A stretch of DNA of 6,000 bases from Deltaproteobacteria bacterium UBA796. Lineage in GTDB: Bacteria; Myxococcota_A; UBA796. The notes beneath the pieces are model-generated. The model had not been told where the DNA came from and searched no databases. It worked only from the letters and a program-made list of their open reading frames with translations. The position numbers and the translations under genes are program-made. Below are positions 1 to 6,000 of the stretch, piece by piece. The stretch lies in contig DBIS01000071.1 of NCBI GenBank assembly GCA_002296975.1, positions 1 through 6,000 of the forward strand, in the 5' to 3' direction. Every line of letters starts with the position of its first letter. Position 1 is the stretch's first letter.

Positions 1-2
1 CC

Positions 3-2324
3 TTGATGGCCCTCGCTCAGATTGGTTGGCCCGAGGCTGGGGATCGGGTGGTGAATGCATGGCAGCACGGACTCATTGGTCCTCAAGTGTTGCATTTGGC
101 CATGGCTGAGGCGGTGGACAACCGAATGGCAGATCTGGCCATCGAACACCTGACAATGCCCTCGGTAGCCCCGGCTGCAGCCTTGCATCTCGCCATGGTG
201 CGCCACCCAGATGTAGCCTGCCACCTTCAAGCAGCCTTAGGCGAGGCAAGCCCTGAACTTTCCCTGGTGTTTCATCAAATGATGGAGCCCCGCCGGGGGG
301 GAGGCAACAAAGACAACCCGCCTGCCGATCTTCTCCTCGATGCCGTATACCAGCAACACCCCACCCAAAGACGTCGCCTCGCCCGTCGATTAAGGACATT
401 GGATGTGGACGCGGTTGTGGCAGGTTTCACAGAAATAGCAGGTCTGATCGAGCTCGCCGAATGTGAAGAGGATGAGCCGGCCTCATCCGACTTGATCCAG
501 GCAGCGATGGCCGCAGGCATTCCGGAGCTGCAGGATGCTGTGCTCGAAAGATATTCGACGGATACTCTTCTGCTCAGTCAAGCCCTGCGGCGCCTTCATT
601 CGCCGACCGAATACGCAGATAAAATGCTGACCGAGTGGAGCCAGCATGAAAGCCAACGGCTCGCCACAGATGCCGTTCGTGCCCGATTTAGTGCTTTCGG
701 CCCCCAGGCTGCCGACGACCTCGACCATCTCAAAAACAATGCCCTAGAATATCTCCAGGTCGAGTGGGTGCGCTTACAACAGAACGCATGGATGTTGCGC
801 CGAAACCGCCGAAATCGCATCCCAGTCGAACATGAAAAGCGACAACGCCTGGTCTCCACCTTGCGAAAATTCATTCAATCCGGGGGCTCTGGGCAAGACA
901 GGGTGAAAGAACAAGCCCTGTACGTGATCGGCAACCTCGACTTAAACGAAATGGCCGATGCCTTGATTAAGACCGTGCGAACGAGTGAATCTCGGGTACT
1001 CCGGATCGCAGCAGCCAATTCCATGGGTGAGCTGGAGTTGCCCGCACTCATTTCGGAATATCCGGCATTGTTGGCCAATGAACAGGACCCTGCAGTCTTG
1101 TTTCGTTTGATGCGCGCGGCACACAGTGCGCTTGGGGCTTCGGCCGATATCCAAACAGAGCTTGCTGCAGCTGTACTGGACTGTTTACGGTCCGGAATCC
1201 CACACCAAACAAAAGTGATGGCCCTAAAATTGCTCGGGCGCTGCCGCGACCCTTCAGCCCTGGAAATTCTTCATCAATATGCCGTCGACCCACGGCATAC
1301 ATTTGCCGCATCTGCCATCACTGCACTCGGGCACATCGGCAGCAGCCGCTCATTCGCCCCCTTGATCGCGGCGTCCCAGCACCCGGACGACGAACGGCGG
1401 ATCTACACGGCGACCGCCCTCGGCCGCGTGGGTGGTGAAATCGCCCAACACCGGCTGCTCGATATGCTCGACCAAGAAGACGAACTTCCGGTTCGTTCAG
1501 CCTGTCTCGGTGGCCTCCGCCAATGTGGTGTGCCACCGAGCTTGGCAGGCCGACTCACCTTGGCTGCACCCGATGATCCGCTCGCATTGGAAATCATTCA
1601 ACTGCAACTCCAAAGCATACCGGGCCGAGCACCCATGTCTGCGGAGGAAATCGATCAAACTCTCGAGAAGGACATCCCAGGTTTTGATACAAAAAAACTA
1701 AAAACCCTCTCATCTGATGCCCTGGAGTCCTTTCGTACAGCCCAACATTTGTTCATGACCCAGGCGACTCTCCCAGCGGGTTGCGATGCGGCTGGCTCTG
1801 TCTTGCTATGGAACAAAGCCCTCGAGGTTTGGCTCAATCGATTGTTGAAAAAACACCTGTTGTCCTACACAGACTTTGGCGCCCAGCGCGCGCTCGAAGA
1901 CCTGGAAAATCACTGGTGGGACATGCAAGAGAAATTGGCCCCAGGTTGGCAGGACACACTTCTCAACCCAAAGGCCCCGAACCTGTGGAATTCGTTGTTG
2001 CGCACCCTCAAACGGGCCGTGCGGAGTCGGAGTGGTGTCTCTCAACGAAACCAAAGCTTGTCGGTGTTGGCGACCGCCCTTTTGATTTCCGCCGGCCCAA
2101 CGCCAGTGGAAGGTTTGGACCGATGGTCTTTGGGGCTATCGCCCAACAAGGTTCAATCCCTGGCCAACCGCCTTGTGGTGCTGGCGCGACAGCGAAACCG
2201 GCTCACCCATGAGGAGGCGAGCGATACTCAAACCAGCGAACGGGTTCGAACCCTCGCCATCGAATGCGCTGCTTTGATTTCACAGATGAAACTGAAGCCC
2301 AACACGCCCAAGTTCCCCCGCTAA
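3..2324 (+). CDS. HEAT-repeat protein with C-terminal HEPN-like (RNxxxH) domain, 5' partial
   Basis: The frame is open from the left edge (TTG at 3, ATG at 6) to TAA at 2322-2324, 773 codons visible. No Shine-Dalgarno can be seen and the first residues already look like helical repeat, so the true start probably lies upstream. Numbering from codon 3: residues 1-290 are helical and poorly defined; about 300-520 form HEAT-like repeats, with recurring segments such as ALYVIGNLDLNEMADAL (305-321), AITALGHIGSSRSFAPLI (438-455) and ATALGRVGGEIAQHRLL (470-486). Residues about 565-765 look like a separate helical domain with LLWNKALEVWLNRLL (601-615) and RNRLTH at 731-736, which fits the RNxxxH active-site motif of HEPN ribonucleases. 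HEAT arrays are protein-binding scaffolds, and many HEPN domains cut RNA in toxin and defence systems. No signal peptide or membrane segment is seen, so it is probably cytoplasmic. The HEAT call is fairly sure; the HEPN call rests on one motif and helical context, and a non-catalytic DUF4145-like domain is the main alternative. Confidence 0.8.
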   Translation: MMALAQIGWPEAGDRVVNAWQHGLIGPQVLHLAMAEAVDNRMADLAIEHLTMPSVAPAAALHLAMVRHPDVACHLQAALGEASPELSLVFHQMMEPRRGGGNKDNPPADLLLDAVYQQHPTQRRRLARRLRTLDVDAVVAGFTEIAGLIELAECEEDEPASSDLIQAAMAAGIPELQDAVLERYSTDTLLLSQALRRLHSPTEYADKMLTEWSQHESQRLATDAVRARFSAFGPQAADDLDHLKNNALEYLQVEWVRLQQNAWMLRRNRRNRIPVEHEKRQRLVSTLRKFIQSGGSGQDRVKEQALYVIGNLDLNEMADALIKTVRTSESRVLRIAAANSMGELELPALISEYPALLANEQDPAVLFRLMRAAHSALGASADIQTELAAAVLDCLRSGIPHQTKVMALKLLGRCRDPSALEILHQYAVDPRHTFAASAITALGHIGSSRSFAPLIAASQHPDDERRIYTATALGRVGGEIAQHRLLDMLDQEDELPVRSACLGGLRQCGVPPSLAGRLTLAAPDDPLALEIIQLQLQSIPGRAPMSAEEIDQTLEKDIPGFDTKKLKTLSSDALESFRTAQHLFMTQATLPAGCDAAGSVLLWNKALEVWLNRLLKKHLLSYTDFGAQRALEDLENHWWDMQEKLAPGWQDTLLNPKAPNLWNSLLRTLKRAVRSRSGVSQRNQSLSVLATALLISAGPTPVEGLDRWSLGLSPNKVQSLANRLVVLARQRNRLTHEEASDTQTSERVRTLAIECAALISQMKLKPNTPKFPR

Positions 2325-2341
2325 ACACGGGCTGAGCTCCT

Positions 2342-2378
2342 CCCCGCCCCCGGGGCGCGCCCTTCGCTCAAGGCGGGG
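2342..2378 (+). terminator. GC-rich hairpin after the HEAT gene, possible weak terminator
   Basis: CCCCGCC at 2342-2348 is the exact reverse complement of GGCGGGG at 2372-2378. The 23-base loop contains two further short palindromes, CCCCGGGG (2348-2355) and GGGCGCGCCC (2353-2362), so several alternative folds compete. It starts 17 bases after the stop codon, where a terminator would be expected. There is no downstream T-run, only ATTCACACAATTTC, so it is not a textbook intrinsic terminator. It could instead be a 3' stabilising structure or a REP-like element. Confidence 0.35.
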
Positions 2379-2471
2379 CCATTCACACAATTTCAAGTCG
2401 GAAACACGATGCCAAGCTCACCAACCAGCCCCCGAACCTGCGGCACTCACTGGCAGCCAGACCCGGGCAAG

Positions 2472-2500
2472 CCGATGCCTTATCGGACAAATTCTGTCCG
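2472..2500. promoter_or_regulatory. Two overlapping inverted repeats, probable operator
   Basis: CGGACA (2484-2489), spacer AATTC, TGTCCG (2495-2500) form a perfect 6-bp inverted repeat. A second one, CCGAT (2472-2476), spacer GCCTT, ATCGG (2482-2486), shares its right half with the left half of the first. Both have 5-base spacers. The stronger repeat ends 9 bases before the -35 box of the promoter at 2510-2538, a position that would suit an activator or a repressor acting at that promoter. The short arms suit a dimeric DNA-binding protein better than an RNA hairpin, as the site lies upstream of the predicted transcript. The regulator is not encoded in the window and its family cannot be named. 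Confidence 0.5.
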
Positions 2501-2509
2501 CCTCAGGGG

Positions 2510-2538
2510 GTGACATTGCCATTCCTTTTGATTATCTT
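2510..2538 (+). promoter_or_regulatory. Sigma70-like promoter for the LRV-MoxR-VWA operon
   Basis: GTGACA at 2510-2515 matches the -35 consensus at five of six positions. A 17-base spacer leads to TATCTT at 2533-2538, which matches the -10 consensus at four of six. Transcription would begin near 2545. This is 13 bases before the ATG at 2558 and about 300 bases before the LRV gene at 2842. The local sequence is AT-rich compared with its surroundings, as expected for a promoter. Its place just after the inverted repeats supports a regulated start for the downstream operon. Confidence 0.5.
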
Positions 2539-2557
2539 TTAGGCAGGCATCGAGAGC

Positions 2558-2845
2558 ATGTTTTGTTGCTCCGTTGCTTGGGCTTGGTCTCCCTCTACCG
2601 TTGTCTTTTTCTCCGCTTTTAACGATTGTTTTGTCCGCTCGTGTGCTGGCCCTTTGCCACCACTCGTACGGGCCTGGCTACTGCCGTCACTCGAACCACT
2701 GGATTCCGCCTTGAAACGCTCAGATAAACTCGCCCGTGGGCTTCACTTTAGCATGAACTTTCCAGCTCCCGAGTCTGGCCCGGACCTGGATGACTTCACC
2801 CATGTTGCGCACAAGCACCAAGGCATCGAATTGGAGGCAATATGA
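2558..2845 (+). CDS. Doubtful 95-aa hypothetical ORF in the operon leader
   Basis: This frame begins with ATG about 13 bases after the predicted transcription start and ends with a TGA that overlaps the ATG of the LRV gene as ATGA, the same arrangement as two later junctions. Those two facts favour a real first cistron. Against it, the product matches no family I recognise, the first half is rich in Trp, Cys, Phe and Ser in a way typical of unselected frames, and only a weak purine stretch (CGAGAG) precedes the ATG. The second half, with SGPDLDDFTHVAHKHQ near residues 73-88, looks more protein-like. It could equally be an untranslated leader of about 300 bases. Confidence 0.25.
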   Translation: MFCCSVAWAWSPSTVVFFSAFNDCFVRSCAGPLPPLVRAWLLPSLEPLDSALKRSDKLARGLHFSMNFPAPESGPDLDDFTHVAHKHQGIELEAI

Positions 2846-3618
2846 GACTCGTCACACGGGTACTGACCGCGTGGAAGATCGCAGACCATGAGGCTTTCTG
2901 CAGTGACCCCGGCGCCGACAAAGAACAGTTGGTACGTCTTGCTCAGCACGCTAGCCAACACCGCCATCCCCTCGGTCCTCGGCTGGCCGCCAACCCCGGC
3001 ATGCCCATCGATGGATTGCTCCGGCTGACTCGCCTCTATCCATTGGAGGTCAGCATCAACCCAGCCTTCCGCATGCGGCTCGCCATCGAACCAGCCTTTC
3101 TGCGCTCACTCACCTATACCGTGCAGCGACGCTTGGTCCGTCGCCAAGGTGTCGATGTGCGCTTGATTCGCCAGCTCGCGGGCCCCCGCAACCGCCCCAT
3201 TGGCGTCCGAGCCGCAGCAGCCCGAAATCCAGGCTGCCCCATGGACCTCCTCGAGGACTACCCACGCCACGCCTGGCCCGTTCGGGCAGCACTCGCGTCC
3301 AACCCGATCTTGCCCTTGGCACTTCAGCTCAAACTCGCCCTGGATCCAAAGCAGGAAGTCTGCCTGGCGCTCAGCGTGCGAACCCCAGTCGACCCAGCCG
3401 TACTCACTGTCCTGTGCCGCCCAGCACAACATCCCGTCGTCCTCCGAGCCATCGCGCACAACCCCTTCACCCCCGACAAGTTGCTCGACCAGCTCATGAT
3501 TTGGGGCCCCACCGAAGTGAAAAACATCATCAATACTCACCGAGCGACCCCAGAAGGACTGGCGCTCATTGCAAAGGCCCAAAAGCCAAAACCCCACCCA
3601 TCTTCATCCCACCACTAA
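2842..3618 (+). CDS. Variant leucine-rich repeat (LRV) protein
   Basis: Encodes 258 residues. The ATG is preceded by GGAGG at 2833-2837, four bases away. Repeated units of roughly 22-27 residues carry a helix, an NP turn and a Leu-rich helix: LAANPGMPIDGLLRL (48-62), SINPAF (71-76), AAARNPGCPMDLLEDY (125-140), RAALASNPILPLALQLKL (148-165), RTPVDPAVLTVL (180-191), RAIAHNPFTPDKLLDQL (202-218) and a last degenerate unit near 229-244. This matches the LRV repeat pattern (aVAsNPxTPxxLLxxLa), a right-handed solenoid known mainly as a protein-interaction surface. There is no clustered Cys set at the N-terminus as in the iron-sulfur LRV protein of Azotobacter. The Pro/Ser/His-rich tail (248-258) is probably disordered. 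No signal peptide or membrane segment is seen. It sits 23 bases ahead of the MoxR gene, so an adaptor or target-recognition role for that ATPase is plausible but inferred. Confidence 0.8.
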   Translation: MRLVTRVLTAWKIADHEAFCSDPGADKEQLVRLAQHASQHRHPLGPRLAANPGMPIDGLLRLTRLYPLEVSINPAFRMRLAIEPAFLRSLTYTVQRRLVRRQGVDVRLIRQLAGPRNRPIGVRAAAARNPGCPMDLLEDYPRHAWPVRAALASNPILPLALQLKLALDPKQEVCLALSVRTPVDPAVLTVLCRPAQHPVVLRAIAHNPFTPDKLLDQLMIWGPTEVKNIINTHRATPEGLALIAKAQKPKPHPSSSHH

Positions 3619-3631
3619 ACACAGCCCCACC

Positions 3632-3636
3632 AGGAG
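3632..3636 (+). promoter_or_regulatory. Shine-Dalgarno that fixes the MoxR start
   Basis: AGGAG lies five bases before the ATG at 3642. The MoxR frame runs open for 76 more codons upstream, to 3414, inside the LRV gene. This site and the family-typical N-terminus after it show that 3642 is the true start. Confidence 0.75.
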
Positions 3637-3641
3637 ATCCC

Positions 3642-4643
3642 ATGACCCCTACCCAACTCGAACAGAGCCTCAACCAGCTCATCTCAAATGGCGAGCAGAC
3701 CCCCATCATGATCGAGGGCCCTCCAGGCATCGGTAAGTCCAGTGTGGTCTACCAAGTGGCCGGTCGGCTGGGCCTGAAAGTCATCGACCTGCGCCTGGGC
3801 CAAATCCCACCCTCCGATATCCGCGGCCTCCCGATGGTCAAGGACGGCATCTCCATGTACGCCTGCCCCGAGTGGCTACCAAAGGATGGGAACGGGATTT
3901 TGTTCTTGGATGAATTGACCAACGCCGCCCCCACCGTCCAAGGCCTCGCCCAGCAGCTCCTGCTGGATCGCTGTGTCGGCGAGCACAAGCTTGGAGATGG
4001 CTGGTTTGTGATCGCCGCCGGCAACGCCCGTGAGCACGGTGCGGCCACACACGGCATGCCCACCCCGGTCGCCAATCGCATGTTCCACTTTTCACTCGAG
4101 GCCGAATTCTCCAGTTGGAAAAACTACGCCATCAGACAGAGCCTGCACGAAGATGTGGTGGGCTTTCTGAGCTTCCGGCCCGAGCTGCTGTTCAAGCTAG
4201 AGCGCCGCGCCCTGGCTTTTCCAACACCCCGCTCCTGGGAGGGCGCCAGCCGCCTCCATGGGCTCAGCATGCCCATCGATGCCGCTGTGGGCCAGCCTGT
4301 TGCTGCCGAGTTTCGCGTTTACTGCGAGGTGGTTGGCTCTTTGCCTGATATCGATCTTGTGCTCGATGGCGAGGGGGCTGACATTGACTTTCCGGCCGAG
4401 GTCAGCGCCCGCTATGCGGTGTGCGTCGGGCTCGCGCTGCGGGTCAAGGACGAGGTGCAGGCTCTGGCGGCCTTTCACTGGCTCAATGAGCACGCAAGTC
4501 CGGAATGGGTCCAGATGTTCATCGCCGACGCGACATTGACCTTGGGCCGGGAAAACCGCCAGGGTCAGTTCGCTGCTCTGGCTGCCCAAGAACCTGCCCT
4601 GAGTCGGTTTGTCGAAGAAACGCTCTCGGTGCTCTACGCATGA
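3642..4643 (+). CDS. MoxR-like AAA+ ATPase
   Basis: Encodes 333 residues, normal for a single-domain MoxR-type ATPase. Walker A is GPPGIGKS (26-33), Walker B ILFLDEL (86-92) with catalytic D90/E91, sensor 1 is in VIAAGNAR (123-130, N128), a conserved NR pair follows at 145-146, and sensor 2 is in PTPRSW (194-199, R197). All catalytic elements are intact, so it should hydrolyse ATP and act as a ring-shaped remodelling machine in the cytoplasm. The APTVQGLAQQLLLDR stretch (96-110) after Walker B is typical of the branch that pairs with DUF2201/VWA proteins. The next gene encodes exactly such a partner and overlaps this stop codon by ATGA (4640-4643), which implies translational coupling. MoxR proteins usually assist metal insertion, complex maturation or target remodelling through their VWA partner; the substrate here is unknown. 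The family call is very secure. Confidence 0.95.
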   Translation: MTPTQLEQSLNQLISNGEQTPIMIEGPPGIGKSSVVYQVAGRLGLKVIDLRLGQIPPSDIRGLPMVKDGISMYACPEWLPKDGNGILFLDELTNAAPTVQGLAQQLLLDRCVGEHKLGDGWFVIAAGNAREHGAATHGMPTPVANRMFHFSLEAEFSSWKNYAIRQSLHEDVVGFLSFRPELLFKLERRALAFPTPRSWEGASRLHGLSMPIDAAVGQPVAAEFRVYCEVVGSLPDIDLVLDGEGADIDFPAEVSARYAVCVGLALRVKDEVQALAAFHWLNEHASPEWVQMFIADATLTLGRENRQGQFAALAAQEPALSRFVEETLSVLYA

Positions 4644-5827
4644 GCCAGACCCAACACAAACTTATCTCAGGGTCCGTGATGCGCCTGAGGCGCAAGGCAC
4701 CGTTTTACTCGGTGTTGGCCATGCACGCCGAGTGGCGGGCCGACCCCAGCATCGGCACCGCGGCCACCGATGGCGAAATGGTGGCGTTTAATCCCGAGTT
4801 CTTTGAGTCGTTATCGCCCGCCCACCGGGATGCGGTGGTGGCCCACGAGGTGACACACATCGCGATGCGGCACTGCGGCAGATGTGGTGCCCGCGACCCG
4901 ACGCGATGGAATATCGCTGCGGATGTCGTGACCAACGGCATGGTGGAGTCCATGGGCTTGCACCTGCCCCCAGGCTGCATTCGAGACAAGGAACTCCAAA
5001 CACTCAGTGTTGAAGAAGTCTACCGGCGCATCGAGATGCCCTCGGCCAACGACAAGCGCAAGCTCGGCGTACGAGAGGGGCACAAGCACCGGGACTTGCT
5101 CAAAGGAGGCCCCAGCAAAAGGGGCGCCAGTTCCGATAGCCAGGGTGCCGCGCGTTGGCGGGACGCTGTCCGCAAGGCCTTGGTGGTGCAGCGCATGCAC
5201 GACCAGCGTGCGGGCACCCAGAGCTTCAATGGACTCAGAGAGATCGAGGGACTGCTCGACCCTCAAGTGGACTGGCGGACGCTGCTGTGGCGGTATGTGG
5301 GGCAGACACCCTTCGACTACAGCGGGTGGGACCGGCGGTTCATCCACCGGGGCATCTACACCGAGGACCTGAGCGGTGAAACACTGACAGTCGCAGCTTG
5401 TCTCGACACCTCAGCCTCCGTCGACCAGCGGATGCTGAGGGCCTTATTGGGTGAGCTTGCGGGCATTCGGTACTCCCACCCGAGGATTCAGGTGGCGGTC
5501 TACTTTGCGGACACCGCACTGCACGGTCCGTACTGGCTCAGCCCCGATGATGACCTGCCCATCCCCATCGGTGGTGGTGGTACGAGTTTCTCGCCGTTCT
5601 TTGAGGCCATCGACCCCCATATGGACCGAACCGACGGGGAAGACCCGGTACCTGTACTGGAGCCACGGCCGGATGTGGCCATCTATCTGACCGATGGTTG
5701 GGCCACGGTACCGGAGTCCGAGCCAGACATACCCACCATGTGGTTGGTGCCCGTTGGGGCCCGCACTGAATTTCCATGGGGAGAGGTGGTCCACATGGAT
5801 GTGGATGAAACAGGAGAGTCCCAATGA
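4640..5827 (+). CDS. DUF2201-type protein: HExxH metallopeptidase-like domain plus VWA-like domain
   Basis: Encodes 395 residues. The frame is open upstream to 4505, but the ATG at 4640 overlaps the MoxR stop as ATGA and begins a family-like N-terminus, so it is preferred; no strong Shine-Dalgarno is seen, consistent with coupling to MoxR translation. The N-terminal domain (about 1-130) carries VVAHEVTHIAMRH with zinc motif HEVTH at 69-73, then RWNIAADVVTNGM (89-101), where D95 may be a further ligand; this is the DUF2201 N-terminal putative metallopeptidase pattern. A charged Gly/Lys/Ser-rich linker spans about 133-172. The C-terminal VWA-like domain (about 205-395) has DTSAS at 256-260 (DxSxS), a Thr in GGGGTSF (T315) and TDG at 351-353, together a complete MIDAS metal site. 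Expected role: the VWA half is the partner of the MoxR ATPase and the HExxH half may be a protease or metal-binding module. Peptidase activity is inferred from the motif; family membership is secure. Confidence 0.93.
   Translation: MSQTQHKLISGSVMRLRRKAPFYSVLAMHAEWRADPSIGTAATDGEMVAFNPEFFESLSPAHRDAVVAHEVTHIAMRHCGRCGARDPTRWNIAADVVTNGMVESMGLHLPPGCIRDKELQTLSVEEVYRRIEMPSANDKRKLGVREGHKHRDLLKGGPSKRGASSDSQGAARWRDAVRKALVVQRMHDQRAGTQSFNGLREIEGLLDPQVDWRTLLWRYVGQTPFDYSGWDRRFIHRGIYTEDLSGETLTVAACLDTSASVDQRMLRALLGELAGIRYSHPRIQVAVYFADTALHGPYWLSPDDDLPIPIGGGGTSFSPFFEAIDPHMDRTDGEDPVPVLEPRPDVAIYLTDGWATVPESEPDIPTMWLVPVGARTEFPWGEVVHMDVDETGESQ
5812..5816 (+). promoter_or_regulatory. Shine-Dalgarno for the last gene
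   Basis: AGGAG sits seven bases before the ATG at 5824, inside the end of the DUF2201 gene. It supports a real gene starting at 5824 even though only 59 codons are visible. Confidence 0.65.
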
Positions 5828-6000
5828 GCGGTGGTGTCACATTCCGAGGTGTTGACTACACCCCCGATGAGATCCACCTGATCAGCGTCGACCCGAGCGC
5901 AGACCCAGAACTGCTCGAGTTTCTGGTCACAGAATTCTTTCCAGCCGTGGTGTATGAACAACTGGCAAAGAACCCTGCGCTCCCCTGCTCCGCAATGCTC
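5824..6000 (+). CDS. Probable second LRV-repeat protein, 3' partial
   Basis: An ATG at 5824 overlaps the preceding TGA as ATGA and is preceded by AGGAG at 5812-5816. The frame stays open for 59 codons to the window end. The product begins MSGGVTFRGVDYTPDEIHL; residues 44-59 read YEQLAKNPALPCSAML, a Leu-Ala-x-Asn-Pro-x-x-Pro unit like those in the LRV protein encoded at 2842-3618 (compare LAANPGMPIDGLL). The preceding segment, residues about 24-43 (PSADPELLEFLVTEFFPAVV), has the alternating hydrophobic pattern of a helical repeat. I infer a second LRV solenoid protein closing the operon. With one visible repeat the family call is moderate; the existence of the gene is well supported by start context and coupling. 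Confidence 0.7.
   Translation, partial: MSGGVTFRGVDYTPDEIHLISVDPSADPELLEFLVTEFFPAVVYEQLAKNPALPCSAML

Larger units (their letters stand above)
2325..2557. other. Intergenic region between the HEAT gene and the LRV-MoxR-VWA operon
   Basis: This is the first part of a 517-base stretch with no confident gene. From left to right it holds GC-rich dyads right after the HEAT gene stop (2342-2378), about 90 bases with nothing recognisable, two overlapping inverted repeats (2472-2500) and a sigma70-like promoter (2510-2538). The remainder (2558-2841) is either a 5' leader or the doubtful 95-codon gene. No tRNA, riboswitch or mobile-element end was recognised. Confidence 0.6.

Noticed and set aside
1781..2212. 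143-codon + strand frame within the HEAT gene
   Set aside because: Out-of-frame shadow over the HEPN-like domain, with an Arg/Pro-rich product and no known domain.
2409..2513. 34-codon frame starting at ATG 2409 in the intergenic region
   Set aside because: No Shine-Dalgarno, Pro/Ser/Arg-rich random-looking product, and it runs through the inverted repeats and the -35 box.
2506..2521. Possible sigma54 -24/-12 promoter (GG, ten bases, GC with TTGC)
   Set aside because: The bases around GG do not match the TGGCAC part of the consensus; the sigma70-like reading with 17-base spacing fits better.
3106..3597. 163-codon frame on the minus strand
   Set aside because: Lies wholly inside the LRV gene, whose NP repeats are clearly coding; the antisense product has no recognisable domain.
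3414..3641. 76-codon N-terminal extension of the MoxR gene
   Set aside because: It overlaps the LRV gene, is Pro/Ser/His-rich in an out-of-frame manner, and a good Shine-Dalgarno sits before the ATG at 3642.
4505..4639. 45-codon N-terminal extension of the DUF2201 gene
   Set aside because: It overlaps the conserved end of MoxR and is Arg/Cys/Pro-rich like a shadow frame; the ATGA overlap at 4640 is the typical operon junction.
4811..5347. 178-codon frame on the minus strand
   Set aside because: Antisense shadow of the DUF2201 gene, covering its HExxH and linker regions; no family features.

Overview
The window is about 6 kb of fairly GC-rich bacterial DNA with all genes on the + strand. The codon use and the standard AGGAG-type ribosome-binding sites suit a proteobacterium, but no gene here is a good taxonomic marker, so the organism is left open. 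No tRNA, rRNA, CRISPR array or insertion sequence was seen. The content, repeat-scaffold proteins around an AAA+ ATPase and a metal-binding VWA-like protein, looks like an accessory module rather than housekeeping.

Region by region. (1) Positions 3-2324 hold a large alpha-helical repeat protein, open at the left edge. It has HEAT-like repeats in the middle and a C-terminal helical domain with an RNxxxH motif, the signature of HEPN-type ribonucleases. (2) Positions 2325-2841 are the only sizeable gap. It holds GC-rich dyads just after the stop, two overlapping inverted repeats at 2472-2500, a good sigma70-like promoter directly downstream (2510-2538), and a doubtful 95-codon reading frame. (3) Positions 2842-6000 hold a tightly packed run of four genes: a variant leucine-rich repeat (LRV) protein, a MoxR-like AAA+ ATPase, a DUF2201-type protein joining an HExxH metallopeptidase-like domain to a VWA-like domain with a complete MIDAS set, and a second probable LRV protein cut by the window end. 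Two of these junctions are ATGA stop/start overlaps and one is a 23-base gap with its own Shine-Dalgarno, so this is very probably one operon.

How they may work together. MoxR ATPases are known to pair with VWA proteins as chaperone-like machines that remodel a target, and MoxR-VWA pairs have been described as the core of NTP-dependent biological conflict systems. Here the pair is bracketed by LRV proteins that could recognise or present a partner, next to a HEAT protein that may carry a HEPN RNase effector. The ATPase/VWA pairing is well supported by motifs. The LRV assignments are supported by the spacing of NP-containing repeats. A defence or stress role, and inclusion of the upstream HEAT-HEPN gene in the same system, are inferences.
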